A stretch of DNA of 64,000 nucleotides from assembly GCA_029891345.1 (NCBI GenBank), contig CM057003.1, forward strand, positions 14,982,709 through 15,046,708. Direction: 5' to 3'. The notes under the pieces are model-generated. The model was not told where the DNA came from. It ran no database searches and saw only the letters and a program-made list of their open reading frames with translations. Shown here piece by piece: positions 22,690-34,771 of the stretch (position 1 is its first letter; each line of letters opens with the position of its first letter). The translations under genes and the position numbers were made by a program. This DNA is from Dryococelus australis. Lineage: Eukaryota; Arthropoda; Insecta; Phasmatodea; Phasmatidae.

Positions 22690-23626
22690 CAATGTGCCAC
22701 GCCGCGCCATGTTCCACCTACCTATCTTGACGAAGAAGCTGGACAAAGTCTTGAACTGTCACCGGTGTCGAACTGTCCACCAAAAAACCGATCGCATGAA
22801 GTACAAACCAGGCCGCAGCTCTTCGTCGAACTGAGGGGAAGGTGAAGAAATCGCAATGAAGCATGTGCGTGTCGCTGACCTCTCCACGTTCATCGCGAAT
22901 TATTTTTCGTACTCGTACGCGACACCACTGTCAGATGGGAGCTGCATAAACACAGGAAATTACCCTATGAAGGGCCGTGTCGGTGTTGCCACACAGCGGG
23001 CATGCAGGGTCAGCTGTCAGGTGAATGCTGTATTTACTCTGCTGAGTTGTCACGATATTATTGTAGCAGCTAAATGCTGCAGCTCGAAGATCCGAGGAAA
23101 GGTTAGGATAGGCAAGTGTTTTCCATGAGCGCCTCTAGGGGATGGCTGGGGTGCGCTTCACAACAGATGGTATGACTGCCGACATTTTGGAAGCCCGAAT
23201 GTACAAATATCTCGCCGATACGACTGTCCCTTCAGGTAAGTGTTCTACTAGAGTTGCGAGTGCTTCCTTTGCCTGGCAGTATTGAGGTGGCATGCGTCTA
23301 ACTTCAGACCACATCATTCTCTGTAATACTGCGTAAATGTCCTTTGGGCGCAAAATCGTTGCAATTGCTGAAGACTGATATAAGGCTCCACACTTCAAAA
23401 CGTGATTAATTAGACTCAGGCCTCCGTTTTGCAAGGGAAGATAAAGTTGCGACCTAGATAATTTAAATATATAAGATTTCCACAACATGCGGCCAACAAT
23501 CTGTAGTATTTGTACACTTTGTTCACGTGGTAGTGGGAATATATGTGACACATACCACAGCTTCGCAAGTAAGAATACACTTATTAAAGTAACCCTCTGT
23601 ATAATACTTGTACGACGATAATTCAT
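22690..23626 (-). pseudogene. Retrotransposon ORF2: C-terminal region
   Basis: The first frame (23,626-23,135) gives VTLISVFLLAKLWYVSHIFP and LYLPLQNGGLSLINH, the thumb and connector typical of L1/Tx1 elements. Further on, after a stop, DPACPLCGNTDTALHR is the CPLC...H cysteine-histidine motif found at the end of ORF2 in this group. Reading then runs to a stop near 22,560. No RNase H domain is seen. Confidence 0.8.
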
Positions 23627-25100
23627 TTATATTTGACGAGCACGGAGTTTATTTATTGTTATGTTCCAATTATAATGCGACATAAGAGTGGCGTCTGCGT
23701 GGAAGTATATGCCCAATATTTTCACAGTTTCGGCCCTCCGAAAGGGGAAAACGTCGTCAAATGGCTTGCTGGTCGCGCTGAGCTCCAGTACGGCAGTTTT
23801 GTTAGCATTCGCTCGCAGATTAGAGACACTGCGAAAAAGGTCCAGGCATTCTGCCATCTCTGTAATTTCCCGCTCTGAACGAACGACACATGTGATGTCA
23901 TCAGCATAGGCATTTAATTTAAAAGACAGGTTCGCTACAGGGAATCCTTGCGAGCGGGCACTGAGTATTCTGCAATGAGGTTCAATGGCGATAGTAAATA
24001 AAATCATGGATAGCGGACATCCTTGTCGAACTGAACTCTAGATCTTAATATGTTGGGTAAGGAATCAGTTAACCAACAGCTGTGACCAAATTCCGGTACA
24101 CACCATCCGCACCCACTGTACTGCATTGGCTGGAAAATCGAAATTATCCATAACATGAAGTAAAAATTTATGATCGACTCTATCGAATGCCTTATCCATA
24201 TCAATACTCCAGATGGCCATTTTACTGTGCTGTATTTACAAAAGTGTCCCTTAGGGCAAGTACGCCTTGTAAAGTGGAACGTCCTGGAACAGTTCATGTC
24301 TGGCCGGGACCGATAATATCTGACAATCCCTTAGTTAATCGGGTCGCACAAAACCGAGCAATTATTTTATAATGGGCACATAAAAGTGTAATTGACGTAT
24401 AATCCGCGGGTTTAAGTGGACGGGATATTTTGGGTATAAGAACAACTATCCCTTCTTTATGAGACTTGCATAACTCCCCTCTTTCAAGCACATCGCGAAC
24501 AACTTCGCAGAAGTCGGCACCAATAATATCGCAATAAGTTTTGTAGAATTCGTATGGAATACCGTCAACACCAGGAGATTTTTTTGATGGCAACTGCTGT
24601 ATTATTGTATTAACTTCCGCATCTAAACATGGCGCCTCCATGTCCGTGTCTTGTTTCGAGTATAAATTGGCAAAGTAACTGCAAAGCGTTTGCACTATTT
24701 CCGGTCGGTCCCGAACAATAGCGCCATCACTGTCAGTAAGCTGGTTGATAACCTTGCGTCGTATTTGCTGTTGTTCCTTAATGAGACTAAAAATGCTAAA
24801 TTTCTCTTCTGCGAATAGACTTTTATCATTTTTCATAATATGACGATTTTGGATAAGCTTCTGTTTCGTGTATCTAATACGCGGAGTTACGTGTGCACCA
24901 TTGTTTGCCTGCAGGTGAAGTTCGTGTAGCATATGTTCGTAGAATGCACGTGCTCCCCTACGTTCTTCTGCCAGTCGGTACGCATGCCTTTTAAAAAGCC
25001 TTATGACGTTCTGTTTTACATGCACATCCCATCACATCGCCACAGATGGGAACTGGTATTTCTTGCTATGCCAACGTACCCAATTAGCTGGGAAGTCCCC
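23627..25100 (-). pseudogene. Retrotransposon ORF2: reverse transcriptase
   Basis: The linker and fingers run in one frame (25,025-24,294), with LPSKKSPGVDGIPYEFYK and VVLIPKISRPLKPADYTSIT. The frame then shifts: the PGR-type block and first palm aspartate (KAFDRVDHK-like, about 24,150-24,200) lie in other frames. The last frame (24,007-23,627) has the AIEPHCRIL block, the catalytic YADD at 23,897-23,908 and VKILGIYFHADA. At least two frameshifts near 24,290 and 24,010 disable it. Confidence 0.88.
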
Positions 25101-25229
25101 TTTTACTTCTGAGCTGTCTAATAAGGACGTATTTAGACGCCATGTCCCTATGCCAAACCGTGTTACATTTGCAAACTTTTCATACGTAAATATCACTGCA
25201 GCGTGATCACTGAAAGCTACCGGAAGAAC

Positions 25230-25845
25230 GTCATATCAATACACCTTATGTATATGCTGTTTTTTTCACGTAGAATCGGTCAATCCTAGACCGACTCTGT
25301 GAAGTCACATAGGTGTACTGATTATCTTGGAAGTTTTATGCAACATCACACGAGTCTAAGCGAGTTATTAAAGTAGATAGGGCAGCGGTAGTAGGATAAA
25401 TGCCACCCTGATGATCATGGGGGTGAACTATGCAGTTGAAATCGCTACCGAGTATGAACTGATTACAGGTTGGATGGAAAAACGGAATCAAATCCACGGA
25501 GAGATACTGGTTTCTTTCATATCTCGCTTGGGAGTCGGAGAGAGCATAAACATCGACTAGCGACACATCGTTTATTCGTTCTGACATCACTCGGCCTGAC
25601 GGGTGGTAGCGCAGGTCCTCAAGTTCCAGCCCCGCACTTGTAATAATCGCTGTCCCCCGTCCCCGATCACCAACGTTCCTATACACATTGAAGGTATGAA
25701 ACCCTATAAAATCTTGAATCGCTACTTCTTGCAAAAATGCTATGTCAACTGCCTGTGTTCGAATCATTGTCTCTAGCGCCGCCAAGAGCGCACTGGCCGA
25801 AACTTCACAAATATTTAAAGTTAAAATTGTCAATAACTCTATCAC
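25230..25845 (-). pseudogene. Retrotransposon ORF2: AP-like endonuclease domain
   Basis: Begins at about 25,845 (the listed start is GTG) with LTLNI, then VDIAFLQEV (catalytic glutamate), GRGTAIITSAG, NDVSLVDVYALSD and FILGSDFNCIV, the ordered blocks of the exonuclease-endonuclease-phosphatase fold. These nick target DNA to prime reverse transcription. The frame stops at 25,336. SRIDRFYV and a later SDH-type block appear just downstream in other frames, so at least two indels have occurred. Confidence 0.85.
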
Positions 25846-26366
25846 GTGTACCTAAAAAATGTAGTGATAGTATCAGAGAGAAGGAAATGGAAAGGTGGAT
25901 AAAATGCCTGTAATAGGGTATACAGGTGGGGATGCACACATGTGCCGGTCGCATTGTTAGTTAGTTGGGTTATCAGGACGTCCTTGGCTAGAGGCACACA
26001 TTTTGTGGCCTTTGCTAGTTCCAAAGATTCCTGCCTCTCCTGTAGCTGGGATTGTTCACCATGCGATAACACCTTCACTTTGCGAACAGGACTTACTCTT
26101 GTGGCCCGGGCGTCGGGTTCGTAAGGTCGCTTTTCTCTTACGGGCATATTTTCATCCGCAGTTGTTACATGCTCCCGTCGTGTGGTTGCATTGTTTACGC
26201 TCTCCACGTCCATGCTGTCCACCCATAAAGCAGGGGACAAATGAATGTGTAGAGGCGGGACATTCTGTGTGTGTGGTAGTAGCCCTGCGCGAGCAGCAAC
26301 AGTATTTTGAGCCTTCTCCGTGTGTATCTGGCGAGGCGCGGTCACTAAGGTGTTGAGGTTAACCAC
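25842..26366 (-). pseudogene. Retrotransposon ORF1, 3' part
   Basis: A 174-codon frame following the gag-like domain; low-complexity and basic (REKRPYEPDARATRVSP, VRKVKV). No motif is recognised. It ends in TGA inside the start region of ORF2. Position and composition fit the variable C-terminal tail of ORF1 in this type of element. Its true upstream join lies in the damaged segment 26,370-26,600. Confidence 0.6.
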
Positions 26367-26599
26367 ATGCTCTGAAGATGAGTCACCAACAGGTGTTTGT
26401 ACAGGACCTTGCTGCTCGCCTCTGCTTACAGGAGGGTAATCCGCTCAGGGGGAGTGCAGGGCAGGGGGTGGACAGTGTAGGCGTGTCAGCTGCGGGATTT
26501 TCTGTTGCCCTATCCATCCCCCAGCGGCGTATTGCACGTGCGTCCTTTGCTTGCAAACTAGGACACGCAATTCGTTCATGAGTGGGAGACGCAGTAACT

Positions 26600-27112
26600 G
26601 TATGTTCGTGGTTGTCCGGGATATATCATTACAGCCCGAAAGTCGTCAAATGAAACGTAAGAAGAAATGTCTTTTTTTATTTCCATCTTTGCGTTGCGTA
26701 CTCCCGTTTATACTTGAAGTTTGTAATTACGATTCCATACTTCATCTTGTAATGTAACAAGTCGACCATATTTCACCAACTCCGTCTCAATATTTTGGTT
26801 GTCTATTTCTACAGGTAAATTTAGAATTCTTGCCAGTTTTAAGTTATCGAAGGCTTGTTCGATGGTGACGTTGATCCTTTCCTGGTCTGCGGTGACTAAA
26901 GTTGACTGGCCGTTGGTGCGACGCAGTATCGCTTCGCAAGGTCCAGAGGAAACAAGTTTTAAAAACAAACAGTTCTGGTGCCCATCCAGTTAAATAGCTT
27001 CAATTTGATCTTCTGTTACAGTTAGAACCGTATCAATCCATCCATGTATTTCCATGGCCGAAGGTCGTTTGGCAAACACGATACGCAAGGTATTCACGCG
27101 CGCATTAGACAT
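26600..27112 (-). pseudogene. Retrotransposon ORF1 (gag-like), 5' part
   Basis: ATG at 27,112 opens MSNARVNTLRIVFAKRPSAM, then an in-frame TAA at about 26,990 interrupts it. The same frame resumes (26,968-26,708) with ILRRTNGQSTLVT, NVTIEQAF and LARILNLPVEIDNQ, an RRM-like gag domain that ends in LQDEVWNRNY. After another stop the text continues (YPGQPRTYSYC) toward a position where relatives have a CCHC knuckle; here the cysteines are largely lost. The product would bind element RNA. Confidence 0.75.
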
Positions 27113-27689
27113 ATTGGACAAACCTACAACTCTCACTTGAAAACTGTGGTATAACTTTTATATTTATATTCGAAAGGCAAAAGAAAAAATTCAGTTTCTA
27201 TTAAATCTAGTGTATTTTTAGTGTTGCCAAATGCTACAGACGCCTGATGCTATTTTTTAATGTTTGAAAGAGTAGGTCATAGTCGCGTGGATAACCTTAA
27301 CTGCCGCAGAAACGATAATCTTCTTGTTACGGTGGCGAAGAAAGCTTCGTGTAGAATCGGCATTGTTCGTCCCCGTAACTCGAAGCCAAAGGGAATACGT
27401 AGACTTTCCGTATTTTGTACTTACAGACTTAACTCCGTTTTTCGTCATTACAGGTTGCCTTTCCGTATATACGCTGTACATTTCCGTAAAGCATTCCGTA
27501 AATATACCGAAAATTTTAACAGTGTGGGCTTCGGCTGGGTACTGGTGCCATTTTAATATGTTCTGTTAATATTGGTTGGTTTCTCTCCCGTGTAGAGTTT
27601 AAGAAGCGAGGACAACTCATCCCACTGTACTATTTGTCGCTGCAGGAAAAAAAGTTTAAGGTCGCAGCTGAAGTGGTAAGTGGGTTTCC

Positions 27690-28325
27690 GAGCGGGACTA
27701 CATTACGCTGAAATTCCCTTCGTGGTGTGCGTTGATTACGTCAATGGAGCTTCGGCGTTCATTTCCGCCATCAAACGGGATCACGAGGCAATATTGCTGT
27801 TCATAATACCCCGTCGCACGGCTTCCTGATTGGGTGTTTGAAACGAGTGTGTTTTCCACCTTCGTCCTCGCTAAGTGAATTACGGCAATTAATCCTTTTC
27901 CCCCGTCCTTCGTGTTCGGATAGCCGCAGCCAGCAGGATTCAGGTTCCTGGTTATCGTCGAATACCATGTAGCTAGCTGCTCCCACATGGTAGGGTATTA
28001 GTACTCGCCCTCTTGATCTGTAAGTGTTCCAGGGAATTTTTTTTTTTCGCATGTTGATTGAGGGGGGGGGGGGTGGAAACAGAATTCCGCAGTCACCATT
28101 TTCCCGTTTTGACTTACAGCAGGAGAATTTTTGCGGGGAATTTTTTTTTTTTTTGCGCGGCGTTATCAAGCGCTCGCAGGCCTCGTGCGGATTGAAGATA
28201 ATGTATCGGGCCCCCGCGATATTTATAGGATGAAGCCCCTCTGCATCAAATAAGCCGTGGTTTATGAACCCCAGCACCACTGGGAAATAGCTGATGTAGT
28301 CAGTTCTCCCGAACTCTTGCTCCAT
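27690..28325 (-). other. Open frames of unknown nature
   Basis: One 174-codon minus-strand frame (28,325-27,801) starts MEQEFGRTDYISYFPVVLGF and continues FDAEGLHPINIAGARYIIFN. An overlapping 96-codon frame lies at 27,988-27,698. The first about 45 residues look protein-like in hydrophobic pattern, but then homopolymer tracts (poly-K, poly-P) arise from A and G runs, which argues against a full coding exon. It might be one short exon followed by non-coding repeat. I recognise no family. Confidence 0.25.
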
Positions 28326-28439
28326 TTCACACCCGTTTGCCTAGTCTCCCGCTCACAGATGACAGATGATCACCAGGGAGAGTGGAAAATCGTGAAAATT
28401 TTTTCCAGCCAACATATTTTCGATATAGTATATTAGTGG

Positions 28440-28590
28440 TATGTTCACGCTATTTGAAACAGTTCCTTGAAAAATTACCCAAAGCGTTGTCGTGTTTGGC
28501 TGTTTCTAGATATTTTGTGTGTGACAAGCGTTTTTAAACTTCTGTTATAAGCTCAAACTTCTGTTATAAGCTATTCAAGGTAACATGAAC
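28440..28590. mobile_element. TIR element family I, right-arm remnant
   Basis: CGTGTTTGGCTGTTTCTAGA, then GTGTGTGACAAGCGTTTTTA and AACTTCTGTTATAAGCT (repeated twice) match the right arm of the 9.9-10.5 kb element. The left arm is not found. Confidence 0.55.
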
Positions 28591-28813
28591 ACTTTCCGTA
28601 AATTTCACGGAACCTCTCCGTTAATTTCAAAGTTAATTTTCTGTACTTTCCGTTTAAAATAAAAAGTGATAGTAGAAATGTCTTTAACTTTCGTTATGTG
28701 GGTGTTCTACCGTGTGTAAAAAAAAATATATAAAAAAAGTTAAAATATTTTTGACTTAAGCAAGGTTTGAACCCGAGTCATAAAGTTACCAGTCCACGAC
28801 TCTAACCATTTTT
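28591..28813 (-). mobile_element. SINE-like repeat T, copy 2
   Basis: Aligns along its length with 21,982-22,190, including the tRNA-like head (CCAGTCCACGACTCTAACCA on the plus strand). Confidence 0.75.
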
Positions 28814-28961
28814 TTGTCAACTGTCTGCTCGGAAGGCCCTTCGCAGCTTAAATAGTCTAGCTTCGCACGATCTGTGAGATCCACCGCGACCCGAGCCACG
28901 CTGAGAAAGGCAAGGCCAATGAACCAGGAAAGTGTAACGCAGAAAACCAGTTCTCCCAGTT

Positions 28962-29361
28962 AGGCCCTGCTTGAGATCTACTTGTATAAACGTTGTGTAT
29001 TTCTCCGCCTCAAGTAAAATTAACATTGCTATAGGCGTCATCCCTTTATTCATACGTCGGTCAAACGAAACTGTGAAATTAGTAAGAGAGTAAATACTTT
29101 ACAAATCTGCTCATTTTTTACACATCGATTAATTAAGAAAAAAGGCGAAATAAATAATTTAAGTTGACACACATGGTTACCTAACACTTTTTGTTCGACT
29201 TTAATATATGGAACTACTTTCCATCAATCGTTACCAACTTTACTGGGTGCATGTCACTCAGTGCGCCTGTTAAAATATGTACAGGTAGGGAAAGAGACAT
29301 TTTTCTAATGTTGATTTCATAAATGCTCACTTTATATGCTCACTTTATCGTGAACAGCCCT
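28962..29361. mobile_element. Mariner-type MITE family K, copy 2
   Basis: The body matches copy 1 (CACACATGGTTACCTAACAC; GTTACCAACTTTACTGGGTG). The right end TTTATCGTGAACAGCC is preceded by a small duplication of TGCTCACTTTAT. The left TIR is worn. Confidence 0.7.
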
Positions 29362-29670
29362 AAGTGCGCGAGGTGCAACAGGCTTACCGCGGTGGCACGG
29401 GGATGTATGCGCGGCGGGATGCCTTTGTAACAAGAAACGCGCTCTTGGATTATGGCTCGCCCGACCTCCTAAAATTCCTTCGCTCTAGCAGACGGGATAG
29501 GGCACGGAGAGGAATGAAGCACAGAAGCACAACGAACATTTAACAGCAATATTCTTTAAATGATTCTTGTAATTGCTGTAGGTCACTGAAAAGATATAAC
29601 TATTATTTTACTACGTACGTTACTGTTCAGTTTGGAGGTAGGTCTATGTCGTTTAAAATCACATAATATG

Positions 29671-29965
29671 TAGAGATAGTGAAATTTCGAGGAAAAATTT
29701 CGAAACAAGTTATATTTAAAAACACTGTAAGGTAGTTTACCTATCTTGACTGGCTGAATTACTTGTTGATACATGTTAACTGTCTGCACACGAATCACGC
29801 AGAGGCCGTGTCGATCTTGCCGAATTCTGAGTGGCCCTGCCAAATATGAAAATGCCTTCCCAAGCAGAGAGCAACCAATGGCAACAGACAAATTGCTGTT
29901 GGGCGCTTATAGTATTGAAATCTAACCTGTACTCAAATTTTTTTTGCGAAAAATCACTAGCTCGA
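29671..29965. mobile_element. hAT MITE family E, copy 1
   Basis: Ends TAGAGATAGTGAAATTTCG and GCGAAAAATCACTAGCTCGA, with perfect 8-bp duplication ATAATATG on both sides. Confidence 0.92.
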
Positions 29966-29992
29966 ATAATATGATATAAATTCACTAAGACT

Positions 29993-30518
29993 GGACTCGC
30001 AACCATCCGTTGCACCCGTCAGTCGCCCGTCCGTCAGTAAGTCATTCACCTGTGTTTTCATCCGTCGGTTGAAAGCGATTCACAATAATCCGTCGTCCGT
30101 TAATCTTTCCGTACAGTAACAATTCAGTGTGACAACTTAACATCACGATCTTTCTTTCGTTGGAGGTATATTTTCGTTGGAAATACATTTTAAAGAGAAA
30201 AACATTTTGGGGAATTAATTTTTTTTTACGTGATAATAATTTATACTGAATTACTGTTTACATTCTAAATTGCTGATTTACCCCCAAAACATAAATAAAC
30301 AAAGCTCCGCCGTTTTGTATTTTATTTCAAAGTACGTATTTGCGTCTACGCAATGTCATCAGAAGGCGGGTAGACCATCCGTCAGTCCGTAGAAAAATAA
30401 ATTTTGAGAAATATTTGACGGATTGACGGATAGAAAAAAGTTTCCCTGCGATTGGTTGAAGATCACGTGACCTCCGGACGGACGGATGACTGACGTATGC
30501 AACAAATTGTTGCGAGTT
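29993..30518. mobile_element. TIR element rich in CCGTC/GACGG words
   Basis: Left arm GGACTCGCAACCATCCGTTG then CCCGTCAGTCGCCCGTCCG; right arm the complement of GAACTCGCAACAATTTGTTG then ACGTCAGTCATCCGTCCG. The CCGTC motif is repeated inward on both sides (CCGTCAGTCCGT, GACGGATTGACGGAT), likely subterminal transposase-binding repeats. Superfamily undetermined. Confidence 0.7.
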
Positions 30519-30519
30519 C

Positions 30520-31855
30520 AACTTAAGAGACAAGACGAGTAGTGGTTAGGTTAGGCCTACAAATATATATGTGAGAGTCAGAGAATTCTCCAAAAAGCAG
30601 TACGTCAGTAGGAAAAAAAAATTAAACAAGACAGGAAGCGAGAAATTAAACTATGCGCGTGTATGCAAACAAGTCTGGACGATATAACAAAATTAACACG
30701 TAAAAGCAAAACAAGTTTTCTGTTCGGAACATTTTTGGAAATATAATTCGCTTTCGTTTTCGAACACATAGCCTTTCTTCAACTGGATGTTAATATTCTT
30801 GAGGATATTCCTCAATATTGCAATAAAACCCTATAATCCTTACAATTTGGATTAATATTGATCCATAGAATTGGAGGCGAACAAAAGTGTACCAGTACCA
30901 AAAGCAATATAGCTACACTTTTATTTCCTAAGCGTTTATTTAGCACATAGAAAGAATTATACAATTCTCGGCGTCTTGAAACTCATATTTTCACTTTCAT
31001 GACAAGGCTTTGTGCGGAAACGTGTCGCAGAAATGAAACCTTGAAATTAAAACATAAATCACAGTTGAATGTAATAAACATAAGAAAGGCCAGTTAACGA
31101 GGGAAGAAAAATACATTTGTTTCTGCATAAAATGAATCTTTTATTCCCACCCACAGTGTTTACATTTTCTTTCCGAAGGTGTTTTATTCAAGTAAACGAG
31201 GAAAAATTTGGTATGAGGGATGTCTAAAATTCTCCTGGCTTTAATATTATTTTTTGAAAATGATGAAAAACCTTTTATCAGGTCGTAACTGATATAGGGA
31301 GAAAAAAAATTAGTAACGCAATACTGCTGGAAGTAACACATGAGTAAATACTGTAGTTGTTTTATTTTAGCCGTATGTTTTACTTCTAGTTTAAGCCTAC
31401 AAGTTTCTCTTTTATTCCCAAAAAAAGTTAGTAAAATTCATAAATCAGTTTGTGTAGCTAGAAAAATATAATTGCCAAATATCAGTAAATGTAATGAAAT
31501 TCCAATGTTATAGCATTCGGTATTTCGGCCTACAAGAAACCTGGAAAATCGCAACTCTTATAAACTCGAAAGATTCGTTATTTCATTTGAAGATATGTTA
31601 GGCTCGATGCACTTGTTCGTCTGCTTTAGTTTAATTACGTTTGTGATGTCTAGCGTACAGGTAAAATAACCTCGCGAATATTTTATGGTCTCTGACAATA
31701 GAACAAAATATGTTGCAAATTTTATGTAAAAGGTTTTTTACCCTCATAACTATGTTATTGCGACGCTTTGGCGTGCATGGCGACTGAAGGCCATTATATA
31801 AAACACAATAAAGTATCTCAATTAATCAAAGCCTTAGCTGTGCCGCAAAATATAT
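30520..31855. other. AT-rich gene-free stretch
   Basis: No repeat ends, tRNA-like motifs or credible coding sequence seen; the reading frames are shorter than 70 codons. Confidence 0.5.
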
Positions 31856-31858
31856 GAC

Positions 31859-32395
31859 TAGATACCCAGAAATTCCGCGGATTCATTTGAGGACAAGCTA
31901 GAATTCAGACACATGCACATGTGATTTTTATTTACAATTGAACTGCTGTTTCCAATACACGCCCGTGATTAATTTGAGCCAATAACTAACCTGCAAATAA
32001 AATAAGACCGAATGCCCAGCTACCTGGTATGGGCTAAAACAGGATCATCAAACAAAGAACAAATAACTAAAGCTACTACACTCTAAGAAATTATTCGTAA
32101 AACTAGGCCTACCATATCATTGTATACGAATAGTGACAAACTGCGAATGGTAAATTCCTTTACCATACATCTGTAGTATCTTTCCTACATTTGCTCACGA
32201 ATAAGTCAAATGCGATGAGGAGTCCCCAACCTCGTATGGGAAAAACGCTCTATAGTCTGTATTTGCATTCTGACAAGTGGTATTATTTCCATACAATTTA
32301 TAGGTTTAAAATTTCCATTTCAGTTTAGGAAGTTAACCAGAATTTTTTTTACAGTGTAGAGAACACAAAGGATCGTGGAGTCTAGCTTGTTGCCA
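31859..32395. mobile_element. hAT MITE family A, copy 6 (interrupted, 3' truncated)
   Basis: Starts TAGATACCCAGAAATTCCGC and matches copy 5 in reverse through GATCGTGGAGTCTAGCTTGT, then loses its right end. It is split by a 278-bp CACTC...CAGTG element at 32,079-32,356. Confidence 0.75.
32079..32356. mobile_element. Short CACTC/CAGTG-ended element in TA
   Basis: Termini CACTCTAAGAAATTATTCG and AATTTTTTTTACAGTG lie between TA dinucleotides. The end sequence CACTGTAAAAAAA resembles the larger elements at 58.4 and 63.2 kb. Confidence 0.65.
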
Positions 32396-32417
32396 AAATT
32401 GTTGTGGACGCCACTTA

Positions 32418-32868
32418 CACTCTAAATCAGAATCAGTTATTTTTTACTGATTGTCAGTTGAAACTGCTCCGTCCGGAATCAGTAGAAAAAGAAAACTACC
32501 AATCTCTTCAGTTAAATGAAATCCACTAATACAAACAGTAGAAAATCAGTTATTTATAGTCTATTAGGGCTGATCATGAAAGCTTCAGCATGCTTTGTTT
32601 TATGGACGGAGGTTCGAGCCCAACCACCTCCAAAAACGTTTTTGTGTAGACAATTTTGTGTTCTGCGACAAAATATATCGTACCTAACTTACATTACATA
32701 GGAATGCTCTGTGCTTATTTATTAATAACAACTATAAGTAAATAGTTTTCTACTGCTTGAATTAGTAGATTTATTTAAACTGCTGAACTAGTGATATATT
32801 TTCTACAGATTCCGGATGGACCAGTAAAAAAAAAAAAAAAATGATTTCGATTTACAGCGCAAGGCGAC
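32418..32868. mobile_element. ACTGA-repeat element, short copy (family M)
   Basis: Left end CACTCTAAATCAGAATCAGT then TTTTTTACTGATT; an inner block CGTCCGGAATCAGTAG is mirrored on the right as CTACAGATTCCGGATGG. The right terminus is GATTTCGATTTACAGCG. The terminal motif matches the larger element at 35.2-36.5 kb. Confidence 0.6.
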
Positions 32869-32946
32869 ACCCAAACTTAAAGGAAGGCGGGCGGGAAAGG
32901 ACGATTAAAAGAAAGATTAGGTTTAATATCGTAGTAAAACTATTAC

Positions 32947-33223
32947 TAGAGATCTGCAAAATTCGCGTTATTGTTCCGGGACACATTAAACTAAAAACAT
33001 ACGTACCTTTGCAGCGTACTTTATTTGACACGCCCCAGGTAATCCTGCGCCAATAAATGAACACTTCACAACTGCGTGCCCCAATCACGCGCAGTTCAGT
33101 CAGAAAGGGAGTGACTTCACGTCTAGGCGGCAACCAATGGAGAAACGACGCCGGCTCCAGTATGCACGGTACTGTGAAGTTTAGCCTGATGCCAAATAAT
33201 AGCGTGAATTTTGCAGGTCCCTA
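32947..33223. mobile_element. hAT MITE family B, copy 6
   Basis: TIRs TAGAGATCTGCAAAATTCGC and GTGAATTTTGCAGGTCCCTA; flanks ACTATTAC and ATTATTAC (one mismatch). Reverse orientation relative to copy 4. Confidence 0.92.
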
Positions 33224-33558
33224 ATTATTACCAATCCTCAGGAACAGGTTAGGGGAGGACTGGGTAGGGATTGCTCGCTTTTCCCTGAACAACTCGCCGC
33301 TGAAGAGCTGGAGGTAGGAGTCATGCCTTACCATCTTGTGTCCGCCTCGTGTCTGACTCCCCCACGTAGATTCTCTCTCCTGGATCGGATCCTCCGACCA
33401 CTCTTTCCGCACCCTTCTGTTAGTATACTGCAACTCATTCCTGTTCGCTGATAGCCTGGCGTAGGCGGAGTTATGGTTGTCAGCCGATGGCCATCCTTCG
33501 GTATCAGCCAAAACTAATTAATACGACCCAACTTGCAGGTTTTTTTTTTACCGATAGA

Positions 33559-33831
33559 TACGGACAGGAAAATTTCGCGATTTCATTTCGCGAGAAGATA
33601 TACGTCAAACACACATACAGTGAAGTCACCTTCGCAATTGGAGCACGGTTTATTAGAACCGTCCTACACGCCTCTGAGCCAATAGCAGACTTGCAAGGAA
33701 ACACTTTGCGAATCCCATAACTGCCAGGTGCAGGACAACAGCCAATGAACACACAGCTGAGGCTTCAGTATGCAGATGGCTGATGAGTCTAGCCTACAGG
33801 TCATTGAACTCGCGAAATTTTCATATCCCTA
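33559..33831. mobile_element. hAT MITE family A, copy 7
   Basis: Ends TACGGACAGGAAAATTTCGC and GCGAAATTTTCATATCCCTA with perfect 8-bp duplication CCGATAGA. Very close in sequence to copy 1. Confidence 0.92.
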
Positions 33832-34499
33832 CCGATAGATTATGCTTTCGCACTGTTGCTTGTGTTAATCCACAATCTCCTTATTAGTCTACCTCTGACC
33901 GCCATTCTCCTGAGCGCACTGCGTCGCTGGTGTTGCAGTCGTAACAAAATTGATTCGTGAAATTCTTCTGGGGGCTGTACATGTTACATTTTTCTCTTTA
34001 ATGCTATCTTTGAGCTGCTTTCACAATTCCGTATTGCAGTGGTTAAACATAGTGACGAAGACTGCTATCTTTATTATGGCGTAAAGTTTCAAACGTATTA
34101 TCCATACGTATTAAAATGTAATTTCAAGTTCTCTGAAAATCTACGGCATGTAAAATTGTATTATAAATGCGGCACTCACCAAGGCAGGTTCTGCTAATTT
34201 CTTCTTCATCATATTGTTTGTTACTTCTCTCCAGTCAGAGGTGACAATCCAACCATACAATTTGTTGAGATCTGCAAAGTGTTGATATAATTCACGAAAG
34301 TAAAGAGTAATGAATAGAATTCATAAATACAAAAGGTAAAGTGACTTCAACTGGGCCGGAACTGCTTTCTTGTTTCCAACAACCACATTCATTGGATATA
34401 ATACAAAATATGACGTTGAATGTATCCATCCCACGACTTTGATCGCATGGATACTTTTTCCCGTAGGCAAATACAAAACTAAGGTAAATTTTACAAGAC

Positions 34500-34771
34500 A
34501 TTGGGAAAGTAAATATTTTACAATCTGCTTATTTTTACACGCAGATACATTGAAAAAAAAAAAAAAATAGAAAACGAAAGAACTAGTTTATCACAAATAT
34601 TTGTCTAACGCTTTTAATTCAATGTTAAGACATGTGAACTACTTGACCTCCATGGTTACCAACATTACTGGGCGTGTGTCTCTCAGTGCGCCTGTTAAAA
34701 TCTAGCAGGTAGGAGCAGTGATTTTTTTTCTAAGGTTGATTTCAAAAGTGCTTGCTTTATCGCGAACAGAC
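34500..34771. mobile_element. Mariner-type MITE family K, right half
   Basis: Matches copy 1 from AAGTAAATATTTTACAATC onward, including GGTTACCAACATTACTGGGC and AAGTGCTTGCTTTATCGCG. The left half is absent or unrecognisable. Confidence 0.65.

Larger units (their letters stand above)
22400..27112 (-). mobile_element. Tx1/L1-type non-LTR retrotransposon, nearly full length
   Basis: In minus-strand order it carries ORF1 (27,112 to 25,842), an AP-like endonuclease, reverse transcriptase, and a C-terminal cysteine-histidine motif. ORF1 and ORF2 overlap by a few bases at 25,842-25,845. The 3' end falls at A tracts (T runs on the plus strand at 22,399-22,407 and 22,419-22,427). No LTRs are present. 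The element is broken by several stops and frameshifts. Clade is assigned from the overall domain order and C-terminal features, not from a tree. Confidence 0.85.

Noticed and set aside
33221..33511. 96-codon minus-strand frame
   Set aside because: Composition is ordinary for a protein, but there is no known motif, no supporting splice context, and it lies directly against two MITEs; not enough to call a gene.
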